64,000 nucleotides of DNA from Candidatus Methylomirabilota bacterium (GTDB lineage: Bacteria > Methylomirabilota > Methylomirabilia > Rokubacteriales > CSP1-6): assembly GCA_035709005.1 (NCBI GenBank), contig DASTFB010000047.1, positions 62,001 through 126,000 on the forward strand. Direction: 5' to 3'. The position numbers and the translations under genes were made by a program. Below, piece after piece: positions 1 through 8,401 of this stretch. The notes beneath the pieces were generated by a model. The model was not told where the DNA came from and ran no database searches. It worked only from the letters and a program-made list of their open reading frames with translations. Every line of letters begins with the position of its first letter. The first letter of the stretch is position 1.

Positions 1-1
1 C

Positions 2-805
2 GAGGTGGGCGGGCTGCGTCAGGCCAAGGCCGCGCTGGGCGGCTTCAAGAACGCGCTCACCGCGCCCGAGCTCTACGGGCAGTGGGGCATCCAGCCACCG
101 AAAGGCGTGCTGCTCTACGGGCCGCCGGGGACGGGCAAAGCCATGCTGGCCCGGGCCCTGGCCAGCGCCGCCGAGGCGATCTTCTTCCGTCTGCGGCTGC
201 TGAACATCACCTCCAAGTTCGGCGCCAACACCGCCGAGCTGCTCCAGGAGATCCTGCGCATCGCCATCGGCGAAGGCCGCGTGGTGTTTCTGATGGAGGA
301 GGTCGACGCGCTGTCCCTCGACCACCTGCTGCCGCCGCCCCAGGCCCGCGAGGCCAGCGCCCGGCTCGTCGCGGCGCTCTGCGAGAAGCTCGACGCCATG
401 GAGGCGTCGGCGCGGGTCCTCATCGTGGGCTCCACGAGCCGGACCGACGCGCTGGACCCCGCCCTGGTCGCCCCGGGTCGTCTGGATCACCTCATCGAGA
501 TCACGCTGCCCGACGCCGCCGACCAGCAGGAGATCCTCGAGCTGCTGCGGGCCAAGATGGAAAAGCAGGCCGGCCGGCCGCTCTTCGAGCCGGTCGACTT
601 TCGCACGCTGTCGCCGCTGATGGGGGGAATGAGCGGCGCCGACATCTCGGAAATCCTCACCCGGGCCCTGGAGGGCAAGGTCCAGCTCGCCGCCGATCGC
701 GGTCAGGCGGGCCTGGTGACGACCGCGGACCTCCTGGACGCCGTCGACGGCTACAAGCGGGTGCGAGGCGTCGTGGAGAAAATCCGGTACGGGCAGTACC
801 TCTGA
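2..805 (+). CDS. AAA+ ATPase, C-terminal part (5' end outside window)
   Basis: The frame is open from the first base and begins inside the conserved start of an AAA domain (EVGGLRQAK), so the gene starts upstream. Visible residues 40-47 are the Walker A P-loop GPPGTGKA, where the usual Thr/Ser after Lys is Ala. The Walker B segment reads VVFLMEEVDAL, with Glu in place of the first acidic Asp. VGSTSR looks like sensor 1, and APGRLDH holds the arginine-finger region. The rest is the small helical AAA lid. The family (FtsH/p97/proteasomal type) remodels or unfolds proteins using ATP. The altered P-loop Ser/Thr may weaken Mg-ATP binding. The exact subfamily cannot be told without the N-terminus. 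The stop lies 10 bp before the thioesterase gene. Confidence 0.8.
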   Translation, partial: EVGGLRQAKAALGGFKNALTAPELYGQWGIQPPKGVLLYGPPGTGKAMLARALASAAEAIFFRLRLLNITSKFGANTAELLQEILRIAIGEGRVVFLMEEVDALSLDHLLPPPQAREASARLVAALCEKLDAMEASARVLIVGSTSRTDALDPALVAPGRLDHLIEITLPDAADQQEILELLRAKMEKQAGRPLFEPVDFRTLSPLMGGMSGADISEILTRALEGKVQLAADRGQAGLVTTADLLDAVDGYKRVRGVVEKIRYGQYL

Positions 806-815
806 CGGCCCCGCC

Positions 816-1232
816 ATGATCGCGTCCACACAGATCCGGGTCCGCTACAAGGACACCGACTGCATGAAGGTGGTCTACTACGGCAACTACCTCACCTACT
901 TCGAAGTGGGCCGGGTCGAATACCTGCGCCAGGCGGGCATGGCCATGTCCGAGGTCGACCGAAAGATCCACATGCCGGTGGTGGAGACGCTGGTGCGCTA
1001 CCTCCGGCCGGCCCGGCTCGACGACCTGCTCGAGGTGCGATGCTGGGTGAGCGAACGCAAGCGGGCCTCGTTCCGGTTCGCCTACGATCTACGCAACGCC
1101 GCCGGCGAGCCGGTGGCCACCGGCTACACGCTGCACGCCTGCTGGGATCCCGCCACCAGCCGGATGATCGCGGTGCCCCCGTGGCTGCAGGCGCTCATGC
1201 CTGTGATTGACACGCCGGAGGCCCGTGTATAA
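816..1232 (+). CDS. Acyl-CoA thioesterase, YbgC/FadM hot-dog family
   Basis: This 138-residue protein has the size of a single hot-dog domain. The N-terminal motif RYKDTDCMKVVYYGNY (residues 10-25) matches the YbgC/4-hydroxybenzoyl-CoA thioesterase signature, and the second Asp of DTD (residue 15) would be the catalytic acid. The family hydrolyses short or aromatic acyl-CoA thioesters in the cytoplasm. In many proteobacteria ybgC sits directly before tolQRAB-pal. Here the tol genes lie about 8 kb away on the other strand, so that link is broken. The start is an ATG 10 bp after the upstream AAA stop. The 3' end carries a strong promoter-like sequence for the next gene. Confidence 0.85.
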   Translation: MIASTQIRVRYKDTDCMKVVYYGNYLTYFEVGRVEYLRQAGMAMSEVDRKIHMPVVETLVRYLRPARLDDLLEVRCWVSERKRASFRFAYDLRNAAGEPVATGYTLHACWDPATSRMIAVPPWLQALMPVIDTPEARV

Positions 1233-1233
1233 T
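1207..1233 (+). promoter_or_regulatory. Sigma-70-like promoter inside the 3' end of the thioesterase gene
   Basis: TTGACA (1207-1212) and TATAAT (1228-1233) are both perfect consensus hexamers. They are separated by 15 bp, shorter than the preferred 17. The site lies just before the ABC operon start at 1257 and overlaps the last codons of the thioesterase. In DNA this GC-rich two perfect hexamers are unlikely by chance, but the spacing leaves doubt. Confidence 0.5.
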
Positions 1234-1256
1234 AGGCCGCGTTTGACCGGCCAGGC

Positions 1257-2228
1257 ATGATCGAAGTCCAGGGTCTCACAAAACACTACGGCCCAGTCGC
1301 CGCGATCCGCGAGGTCTCCTTCTCGGTCGCGCCGGGCGAGATCGTAGGGTTCCTCGGCCCCAACGGGGCGGGGAAATCGACGACGATGCGCATCCTCTCC
1401 TGCTTCATGCCGGCGTCCAGCGGGACGGCTCGGGTAGCTGGCTACGACGTCTTCCACCAATCGATGGAGGTCCGCAAGCGGATCGGGTATCTGCCCGAAA
1501 GCGTCCCCCTTTACACGGACATGCGGGTGGCCGCGTACCTCGACTTCGTGGCCGAGGTCAAGGGCATCGGCCGGGCCGAGCGACGCCGGCGGGTGGGCGA
1601 GGCCATGGAGCGGTGTCTCATCAGCGACATGCAGCACCGCATGATCGGCAAGCTCTCCAAGGGCTATCGCCAGCGGGTGGGGCTGGCCCAGGCCATCATC
1701 AGCGACCCGGACGTGCTGATTCTCGACGAGCCCACCATCGGGCTCGATCCCAAGCAGATCACCGAGATCCGGGCCTTGATCAAGTCGTTCGCGGGCGATC
1801 ACACGGTGATCCTGTCCACCCACATCCTGCCCGAGGTGTCCATGGTCTGCGGCGGGGTCATCATCATCAACAAGGGCATGATCGTGGCTCAGGGCCCCAT
1901 CGACACGCTGGTGGAGCAGTTCTTCCCCACGTCGCGTGTGGAGGTCGAGATCGCCGGACCGCCGGCAGGGGTCCAGGAGGGGATGCGCCGCATCCCCGGG
2001 GTGGTCGACGTGCGCGCGCAGGGGCTGACCGACGGCCGGATCACCTACGTGGTGGAGTCGGCACGCGGGCGCGACGTGCGCAGCGAGATCTTCCAGATGG
2101 CCGCCCAGCAGAAATGGTCGCTGCAGGAGCTGCGCCGGGTGGGAATGACGCTGGAGGAGGTCTTCATCCGGGTGGTGGCCGGCGAGGACACGGCCGAGGC
2201 GGTGGCCGAGCCAGGAGCGGCGACATGA
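1257..2228 (+). CDS. ABC transporter ATP-binding protein, GldA-like
   Basis: This 323-residue ATPase has Walker A GPNGAGKST (about residues 35-43), the signature LSKGYRQRVGLAQ (about 134-146) and Walker B ILDEPTIGLDP. A C-terminal extension of about 100 residues follows, typical of ABC-2 export ATPases (CcmA/NatA/GldA type). It overlaps the next gene, the membrane permease, by 4 bp (ATGA), so the two are translationally coupled. With the GldG-like and DUF4340 proteins downstream it should power a membrane-bound ABC-2 system. In Bacteroidetes GldA-GldF-GldG are needed for gliding, but homologues are widespread in non-gliders and their substrate is unknown. Confidence 0.9.
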   Translation: MIEVQGLTKHYGPVAAIREVSFSVAPGEIVGFLGPNGAGKSTTMRILSCFMPASSGTARVAGYDVFHQSMEVRKRIGYLPESVPLYTDMRVAAYLDFVAEVKGIGRAERRRRVGEAMERCLISDMQHRMIGKLSKGYRQRVGLAQAIISDPDVLILDEPTIGLDPKQITEIRALIKSFAGDHTVILSTHILPEVSMVCGGVIIINKGMIVAQGPIDTLVEQFFPTSRVEVEIAGPPAGVQEGMRRIPGVVDVRAQGLTDGRITYVVESARGRDVRSEIFQMAAQQKWSLQELRRVGMTLEEVFIRVVAGEDTAEAVAEPGAAT

Positions 2229-2992
2229 AGGTGTGGCCGATCTTCAAGAAGGAGATGCGGCTGTACTTCACTTCGCCCATCGCCTGGGTCATCCTGACCA
2301 TATTCACGCTCATCACCGGCTACTTCTTCTACTCGATCTTCGCTTACTACACCCTGGCGTCCATGCAGTCGATGATGAACCCGATGATGGCGCGGGAGAT
2401 GAACGTCAGCGACAGCGTGCTGCGGCCGCTCTTCTCGAACATCAGCGTCATCCTCCTCCTGCTCATGCCCCTGGTGACGATGCGCCTGTTCGCCGAAGAA
2501 CGGCGGTCGGGGACGATCGAGCTGCTCCTCACCTATCCCGTCCGGGACGGGGCGGTCCTGGTGGGCAAGTACCTGGCCGCCGTGGCCATGTACGGGGTGA
2601 TGCTGGCGCTGACCCTGGTCTACCCGGCCATGGTCCTGTACTTCACGCCCGTGGAATGGGGTGTCCTGGCCACCGGCTACCTGGGGCTGTTGCTGATGGG
2701 CGCCACGTTCCTCGCCGTCGGCGTCTTCGCGTCCTCGCTGACCGAGAACCAGATCGTCGCCTCCATCATCACCTTCGGTGTCCTCTTGATCTTCTGGGTG
2801 ATCGGCTGGTCCGCCGATTACGCCGGCGGGATGTGGGGGCGGGTCCTGTCGCACATCTCGCTGCTCGAGCACTTCGACAGCTTCGCCAAGGGCGTACTGG
2901 ACACCAAGGACATCCTCTACTACGTCAACTTCACGATCGTGGCGCTGTTCCTCACGCTGCGCTCGCTGGAGGCCCGGCGATGGAAGGGCTAG
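2225..2992 (+). CDS. ABC-2 type permease, GldF-like
   Basis: This is a 255-residue membrane protein starting at an ATG that overlaps the ATPase stop. Hydrophobic segments near residues 18-40, 72-90, 105-135, 140-165, 170-195 and 230-248 fit the six-helix ABC-2 permease plan. The short loop FAEERRSGTIELLLTYPV is the conserved cytoplasmic motif of the NosY/GldF permeases that contacts the ATPase. It forms the membrane channel of the ABC system encoded with the genes on either side. The stop is 4 bp before the GldG-like gene. Confidence 0.88.
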   Translation: MKVWPIFKKEMRLYFTSPIAWVILTIFTLITGYFFYSIFAYYTLASMQSMMNPMMAREMNVSDSVLRPLFSNISVILLLLMPLVTMRLFAEERRSGTIELLLTYPVRDGAVLVGKYLAAVAMYGVMLALTLVYPAMVLYFTPVEWGVLATGYLGLLLMGATFLAVGVFASSLTENQIVASIITFGVLLIFWVIGWSADYAGGMWGRVLSHISLLEHFDSFAKGVLDTKDILYYVNFTIVALFLTLRSLEARRWKG

Positions 2993-2996
2993 GCCG

Positions 2997-4550
2997 ATGA
3001 GGCGGATGCTGGACTGGGTCGGGTACGTCGGCCTCGCCGCCCTGGCCGCGCTGGCCCTTCTCAAGCTCACGGGCTCCCCGCTGCTGAGCGGGTCCAGGGG
3101 CGCCTGGCTCTGGTGGGGGCTCCTGGTCGGCGGCGTCGTCCTCGTGCTGGCGTCGGCCCTGACGCACCTCGGCGACTTCCGGACCGCGTTGCGGGCTCGC
3201 ACCGCCCGCTACGGCCTGAACACGGCGGTCATGGTGGTGCTGCTGCTGGGCATCATCGGGCTGGTGGAAGCGGTGTCCTACCGTCACAGTGCGCGCCTGG
3301 ACCTCACGGAGAACCGGCGTCACAGCCTGGCTCCCCAGACCATCGAAATCCTGAAAACGCTCAAGACCGACGTCAACGCCATCGCCTTCTTCCGGAACGA
3401 CCAGCCGGGCAAGCGGGTGGCCGAAGATCTTTTCACCCAGTACGCCCGCTATGGCGGCAGCCGCTTCACGTGGCGCGTCGTCGACCCCGATCGCGAGCCA
3501 GCGCTGGCGCGGCGCTACGGGGTGGAGTCTTACGGCACGGTCGTTCTGGAATCCAAGGACCGCTCCGAGAAGGTCCTGGATGCCGAAGAGGAGAAGCTCA
3601 CCAACGGCCTGGTCAAGCTCACTCGCGAGGGCAAGCGTGTGGTCTACGTGGTGCAGGGCCACGGCGAGCGCGAGCTCACCAACAGCGACCGGCCCGGGTT
3701 CAGCGAAGCCAAGGCGGCCATGGAGCGCGCCAACTATGAGGTCAAGCCGCTCGTCCTGGCCAGGCAGGAGAAGATCCCGGCCGACGCGTCCGTGGTCGTC
3801 CTGCCCGGGCCCCGCACGGAGCTGCTCCCCCCCGAGCTGGACGCGCTCGACAAATACCTCGGAGACAACGGCAAGCTGCTGGCCATGCTCGACCCCACGA
3901 TCCTGGGCGGCGTGCAGGTCGAGGGCATCAAGCGGCTGCTCGCCCGCTATGGCTTCGAGCTGGGGGAGAACCTCGTCGTCGAGGTCAATCCTCTCGGGCG
4001 AATGTTCGGCATCGGGCCCGAGGTGCCGATCGTCCAGCAGTATGAGACGCACCCGATCACGCGGGATCTGGCCGGCATCACGACGCTGTTCCCGGTGACC
4101 CGCAGCGTGGGCGGCGCCAAGACGGCGCCGACCGGTGTCAGCGTGCAGCCACTGGCCCGCACGAGCCCGGATAGCTGGGGGGAGACCGACCGGGCCTCGC
4201 TGCAAGCGGGGCAGGTGAAGCCCGACGGACAGGACCCCAAGGGCCCGCTGAGCGTGGCGGCGGTGGCCACCAAGGACAAGGCGCGCCTCGTCGTCTTCGG
4301 CACGTCCAACCTGGCCGCCAACCAGTTCCTCAATCTGCAGGGCAACCGCGATTTCCTCCTCAACACCGTGTCCTGGCTGGCCGAGCAGGAGGACCTCATC
4401 TCCATCCGCCCGAAGGACAGCAAGCAGAGCCCGGTCTTCCTCACGTCGCGGCAGGCCCAGATGGTCTTCCTGGTTCCGGTCGTCTTCGTTCCCGGACTCG
4501 TCCTCGTCGGGGGCGTGGTGACCTTCCTGCGCCGCCGCGCCGCCAAGTAG
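2997..4550 (+). CDS. GldG-family ABC auxiliary protein
   Basis: This 517-residue protein has two N-terminal membrane segments (about residues 8-25 and 38-58), a third near 78-96, a large extracytoplasmic domain (about 100-490) and a C-terminal membrane helix (about 490-510). After the third helix comes RLDLTENRRHSLAPQT, the hallmark start of the GldG/ABC-type uncharacterised domain, with PGPRTELLPPELDALDKYL later. The family forms a periplasmic module of unknown function that always accompanies the ABC-2 ATPase and permease. Its place third in the operon agrees with this. No substrate can be read from the sequence. Confidence 0.85.
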   Translation: MRRMLDWVGYVGLAALAALALLKLTGSPLLSGSRGAWLWWGLLVGGVVLVLASALTHLGDFRTALRARTARYGLNTAVMVVLLLGIIGLVEAVSYRHSARLDLTENRRHSLAPQTIEILKTLKTDVNAIAFFRNDQPGKRVAEDLFTQYARYGGSRFTWRVVDPDREPALARRYGVESYGTVVLESKDRSEKVLDAEEEKLTNGLVKLTREGKRVVYVVQGHGERELTNSDRPGFSEAKAAMERANYEVKPLVLARQEKIPADASVVVLPGPRTELLPPELDALDKYLGDNGKLLAMLDPTILGGVQVEGIKRLLARYGFELGENLVVEVNPLGRMFGIGPEVPIVQQYETHPITRDLAGITTLFPVTRSVGGAKTAPTGVSVQPLARTSPDSWGETDRASLQAGQVKPDGQDPKGPLSVAAVATKDKARLVVFGTSNLAANQFLNLQGNRDFLLNTVSWLAEQEDLISIRPKDSKQSPVFLTSRQAQMVFLVPVVFVPGLVLVGGVVTFLRRRAAK

Positions 4551-4589
4551 CCGGTGGTCATCGCAGGCGGTCGCCCAGGCCACTGACCC

Positions 4590-6344
4590 ATGCGTTGGCA
4601 GACCACGGCCGCCCTGGCCGTCATCCTCGGCGCCCTCATCGCTTTCTACTACGTGTATGAGGTGCGGCTGGCCCCCGATCGGGAAAAGGCGGCGGCCCGG
4701 CAGGGACGGGTCTTCGCGGTCGAGCCGGCCGACATCAAGGAGGTCGTGTTGCGCCGGGGGTCGGAGACCGTTCGTCTGCGGCGCGAGGGCGACGGCTGGG
4801 AGATGCTGGAGCCGCTCAAGAGCCGCGGTGACCGGGGCAGCGTCGACGAGGTGGTGACCTCGGTGGCCACCGCCAAGATGGACCGGGAGATCGCCGACAA
4901 GCCGGCGGCGCTCGCCGAGTTCGGCCTCGACAAGCCGGCCGCCGAGGCGACGCTGATCGACAAGGACGGCAAGGAGCGGACGCTGTTGCTGGGGACCAAG
5001 AGTCCCACCGGCGTCTGGATATATGCGCAGGAGCGCGGCCGCCCCAACGTCATCGTGGTGTCGGACACCGTGCTGCGCGACGTGACCCGACCGGTCAGCG
5101 ACTTCCGCAACAAGACGGTGCTGACCTTCGACCGCAAGGACGTCGCCGCGCTCGAGGTGGTCCTGCCCGACGAGACGCTGGTCGTCGAGCGGACGGACGA
5201 TTCGCAGTGGAAGCTCACCCGGCCTCGCCCGCTTCGCGCCGACGGCGAGGCCATCTCCGAGTTCTTCGACAAGCTGACGGGCGCCCGGGTCAAGGAGTTC
5301 GTGGCCGAGGCCCCGCGCTCCCTGGAGCCCTACGGCCTGGCCCGGCCGGTGCGCGTGGCCATCCACGTCGGCAAGGACAAGGACCGGGCGACGAGAACCC
5401 TCTTGCTGGGACGGACCGACGACGCGAAGAAGGGCGTCTACGCGCTGCGTCCCGGCGAACGCAGCGTGCTCCTGCTCCCGGAAGACGTCTGGACCACGCT
5501 GCCCCGGACGACGGCAGCCATGCGGGACAAGACCGTCGTCGACTTCGACCGCGACCAGGTGACGGCTCTGGAGATCGACAGTCCCCGCGGGTCCGTGGCC
5601 CTGAGCCGGCAGGAGGATCGCTGGGCCATCACCAAGCCAGATGCGCTGCCGGCCGATCAGGTGGAGGCGGGCGCGGTGCTCATGAGTCTGAGGAATTTGA
5701 AAGCCCGCGCGTTCGTGGCCGAGGAGCCCTCCGCCCAGCGCCGCTACCTGGCGCGACCCACGGTCCGGGCCACGGTGACGGTGAAGGAGGGTGCGCCGCT
5801 CACCGTGCTGCTGGCGCCCGCGCCGGAGAAGCGGGATGGCCGGCCCATGGCCTATGCGGCGGTGGCCGACCGCGGCCCGGTGGTCCTGGTCGAGGCCAGC
5901 GCGCTCAAGGATGTCGGCCGCCCGCTGCTCGAGCTACGCGATCGGACGCTGGTGGCCGGGCTCGAGCCCAAGGAGGTCAGGCGCATCCAGATCCGACGTG
6001 AGAGCTCGGCCGTGCTCCTGGAACGCCGGGGCGATGCCGGGTGGCGGTTCCTGGAAGGCGGCACGGGTGACGCCAAGGCGGCCAGGGTCGACGACGTGCT
6101 CTACATGCTGCGGACCCTGAAATGGAAAGAGATCGCGACGCCGAACGCTGACGATCCTGGCAAGTTCGGGCTCAAGGCTCCCGCCGCGGAGATCGGCCTC
6201 TATCGAGACGACGGGACGGCGATCGAAACGGTAGCGGTCAGCAAACCCGAGGGCGAGCGATCGTTCGTGAAGCTCGGCTCCAAGCCGGCCGTGTATGTTG
6301 TGGACACCAGCCTCGTGCAGCTCCCCAAGCTCGAAGAGCTCTAG
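4590..6344 (+). CDS. DUF4340 domain protein
   Basis: This 584-residue protein has one N-terminal membrane anchor (about residues 5-24) followed by three or four repeats of a DUF4340 unit. The repeats are recognisable as blocks such as KEVVLRRGSETVRLRREGDGWEM, AALEVVLPDETLVVERTDDSQW, TALEIDSPRGSVALSRQEDRW and RRIQIRRESSAVLLERRGDAGW, each followed by a linker and a GLxxP-type motif. DUF4340 proteins are regular companions of GldG-type ABC systems and are thought to sit at the outer face of the membrane. The function is unknown. It lies 39 bp after the GldG-like gene and ends the operon proper. Confidence 0.8.
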   Translation: MRWQTTAALAVILGALIAFYYVYEVRLAPDREKAAARQGRVFAVEPADIKEVVLRRGSETVRLRREGDGWEMLEPLKSRGDRGSVDEVVTSVATAKMDREIADKPAALAEFGLDKPAAEATLIDKDGKERTLLLGTKSPTGVWIYAQERGRPNVIVVSDTVLRDVTRPVSDFRNKTVLTFDRKDVAALEVVLPDETLVVERTDDSQWKLTRPRPLRADGEAISEFFDKLTGARVKEFVAEAPRSLEPYGLARPVRVAIHVGKDKDRATRTLLLGRTDDAKKGVYALRPGERSVLLLPEDVWTTLPRTTAAMRDKTVVDFDRDQVTALEIDSPRGSVALSRQEDRWAITKPDALPADQVEAGAVLMSLRNLKARAFVAEEPSAQRRYLARPTVRATVTVKEGAPLTVLLAPAPEKRDGRPMAYAAVADRGPVVLVEASALKDVGRPLLELRDRTLVAGLEPKEVRRIQIRRESSAVLLERRGDAGWRFLEGGTGDAKAARVDDVLYMLRTLKWKEIATPNADDPGKFGLKAPAAEIGLYRDDGTAIETVAVSKPEGERSFVKLGSKPAVYVVDTSLVQLPKLEEL

Positions 6345-6366
6345 CCGCCGCTGGTAGCGGCCTGCC

Positions 6367-7086
6367 ATGACGGAGACGGCGATCTATCTCAAGCAACTGG
6401 AGCTGGGACCGATGCAGAACTTCGTGTACCTCATCGGTGACCCGGCCACCCGAGACTGCGTGGTCGTGGATCCGGCCTGGGAGATCGATACCATCGTGAG
6501 CGCCGCCGCCGCCGACGGCTTCACGATCAGCGGCGCGCTGGTGACCCACACGCACCAGGATCACGTGGGCGGCAGCCTGGAATCGTGGGGGATGCCCGGC
6601 CGGATTCCCGGCGTCGAAGAGCTCCTGGCGCGGGTGCCGGCCAAGGTCTACGTGCACAAGGCCGAGCGTGAGTTCCTCAAGGGATTCGGCTCCGATGTGC
6701 GGCCGGTCGACAACCACGACAGGCTCCAGGTGGGGGGCCTGACCATCACCTTCCTCCATACTCCCGGCCACACCCCGGGATCGCAGTGTTTCCTGGTCGA
6801 GGGCCGGCTCGTCTCGGGGGACACGCTCTTCATCAACGCCTGTGGCCGCACCGACCTGCCCGGCAGCGACCCGACCGAGATGTACTACTCGCTCACCCAA
6901 CGGCTGAACGCCCTGCCCGACGAGACCGTCCTGCTGCCCGGTCACAACTACGGCGGCTCCTCGTCGTCCATCGGCCGCGAGAGGCGTCACAACCCGTGCT
7001 TGCGCTTCACGTCGCTCGGGGACTTCCTGGGGGCGATGGGGGGCTCGGTCAGCCTCCGCCGTCCACGCGAAGAACCTGGCCGGTGA
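6367..7086 (+). CDS. MBL-fold metallo-hydrolase, glyoxalase II-like
   Basis: This 239-residue protein carries the metal-binding motif THTHQDHVGG (about residues 59-68), the later His in HTPGHTPGSQ and the Asp in SGDTLFINACGRTDLPGSD. These give the dinuclear-zinc set of the glyoxalase II / persulfide dioxygenase branch. The segment TEMYYSLTQRLNALPDETVLLPGHNYG is typical of that branch. Likely substrates are glutathione-like thioesters or persulfides, which cannot be decided from sequence. The gene follows DUF4340 by 22 bp. Its last 38 bp overlap the convergent SDR gene. Confidence 0.85.
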   Translation: MTETAIYLKQLELGPMQNFVYLIGDPATRDCVVVDPAWEIDTIVSAAAADGFTISGALVTHTHQDHVGGSLESWGMPGRIPGVEELLARVPAKVYVHKAEREFLKGFGSDVRPVDNHDRLQVGGLTITFLHTPGHTPGSQCFLVEGRLVSGDTLFINACGRTDLPGSDPTEMYYSLTQRLNALPDETVLLPGHNYGGSSSSIGRERRHNPCLRFTSLGDFLGAMGGSVSLRRPREEPGR

Positions 7087-7786
7087 TGTAGGCCGGGCAG
7101 GTCGCGAAGAACCGCACGGCGGCGGCGACATCCTCGGGCCGGCCGGCCCGGCCCCGGGTCAGCGCCGTCCAGCGAGCGACCGGGAACCCCGCAGGCCGGA
7201 GCACCGCGCCGGGGGAGACGCAATTGACGGCGATGCCGCGCCGGCGGAGCGCGACGGCCAGCCCGCGCGTCAGCGCCACGAGCCCGGCCTTGGAGACGGT
7301 GTAGGGGACGTGGCCGGGCCAGGCCCGGTCGGCTCCGGCGTCGCCGATCATCACGATGTGGCCGCCGGCGCGGCGCATCGCGGCGGCCGCGCCCTGCGAG
7401 CAGAAGAATGCCGCGCGCAGGTTCACGTCGAGGAACCGATCGTACTGGGCTGGGGTTACCGTCGCGAATGGCGTGCGCGCGAAGACCCCGGCGTTATTGA
7501 CCAGCACATCCAGACCGTCCAGCCAGCGGCTGGCCTCGGCCACGAGACGCCGGGCGGCCCGCGGGTCGGTGAGGTCGGCGCGAAGCGCGCATGCGCGCAC
7601 GCCGTATCCCCGGAGGTCGGCGAGCGTCTGCCGGGCCGCTCGCGCGGAGCGGTGGTAGCTGATGGCCACATCCATCCCGGCCTCGGCCAGGGCCAGCGCG
7701 ATGACGCGGCCCAGCCGGATGGCGCCACCGGTCACCAGGGCGCGACCTCGTTTCTTGACGCTCGCGCGCGGCTGTGGTGTCATCAT
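7049..7786 (-). CDS. Short-chain dehydrogenase/reductase
   Basis: This 245-residue SDR has the cofactor motif VTGGAIRLG (about residues 16-24), NNAG near residue 90, a YxxxK catalytic pair in VPYTVSKAG and the C-terminal GQVLRVDGGG. An Arg-rich early turn (SYHRSAR) suggests NADP(H). The spacing and the ending VDGG are like FabG and pteridine-reductase-like SDRs. The substrate is unknown. The start chosen is the first of two Met codons at 7784-7786. That start is only 9 bp from the start of the divergent DUF502 gene, so the control regions must overlap coding DNA or one start is misplaced. Confidence 0.85.
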   Translation of the reverse strand: MMTPQPRASVKKRGRALVTGGAIRLGRVIALALAEAGMDVAISYHRSARAARQTLADLRGYGVRACALRADLTDPRAARRLVAEASRWLDGLDVLVNNAGVFARTPFATVTPAQYDRFLDVNLRAAFFCSQGAAAAMRRAGGHIVMIGDAGADRAWPGHVPYTVSKAGLVALTRGLAVALRRRGIAVNCVSPGAVLRPAGFPVARWTALTRGRAGRPEDVAAAVRFFATCPAYITGQVLRVDGGG

Positions 7787-7795
7787 CGACCCGGC

Positions 7796-8401
7796 ATGGC
7801 GTGGAACATGAGAGCCTGGCTGAAGGTCCGGCTCATCACCGGATTCTTCGTGACGGTGCCCGCGGTCGTTACGGCGTGGATCCTGTGGATCTTCTGGAGT
7901 GGCATCGACGACATCTTCGGCCCGATGTACCAGCACGTCTTCGGGCGGCCGGTGCCGGGACTGGGGTTTCTCACCGCGGTGGCGGTGATCGTGTTGATGG
8001 GCGCCATCGCCCGCAACGTCGTGGGCCAGCGGGTGCTCACGTGGGCCGATGTCGTCCTGCTCAAGCTCCCGCTCTTCGGCCGTCTCTATCCGTCGGTCAA
8101 GACGCTGGTGGAGGCCTTCTCGCCCGAGCGCCGCAGCTCGTTCAAGGCCGTGGTGCTCGTGCAACATCCCCGCGAGGGCGAGTACGCCTTCGGGTTCGTC
8201 ACCAGCGACGTCTTCGTCGAAACGCCGACGGGCAAGGTGCAGATGGTCACCGTGTTCATCCCCACCAACAACCTGTATCTGGGCGAAATCGTGCTGGTGC
8301 CGCACGCCGACGTCATCGCGACCGGGCTCACCGTCGAGGAGGGGATCCGGGTCATCCTGTCAGCCGGAACCGCTACCCCGGCTCGTCTCCCCCGCTCGTA
8401 G
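7796..8401 (+). CDS. DUF502 family membrane protein
   Basis: This 201-residue protein has two N-terminal membrane helices (about residues 10-35 and 55-75) and a soluble C-terminal part. It has the DUF502 hallmarks: the early TGFFVTVPAVVTAWILW stretch, LPLFGRLYPSVKTLVEAF, and the late FIPTNNLYLGEIVLVP. The family is widespread and of unknown function. The ATG at 7796 is used; an in-frame ATG at 7808 is an alternative. The last 42 bp overlap the convergent hydrolase gene. Confidence 0.85.
   Translation: MAWNMRAWLKVRLITGFFVTVPAVVTAWILWIFWSGIDDIFGPMYQHVFGRPVPGLGFLTAVAVIVLMGAIARNVVGQRVLTWADVVLLKLPLFGRLYPSVKTLVEAFSPERRSSFKAVVLVQHPREGEYAFGFVTSDVFVETPTGKVQMVTVFIPTNNLYLGEIVLVPHADVIATGLTVEEGIRVILSAGTATPARLPRS

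Noticed and set aside
2952-5366. Long open frame on the minus strand across GldG and DUF4340
   Set aside because: It is antisense to two well-supported genes and its product has no recognisable motif. High GC keeps such frames open.
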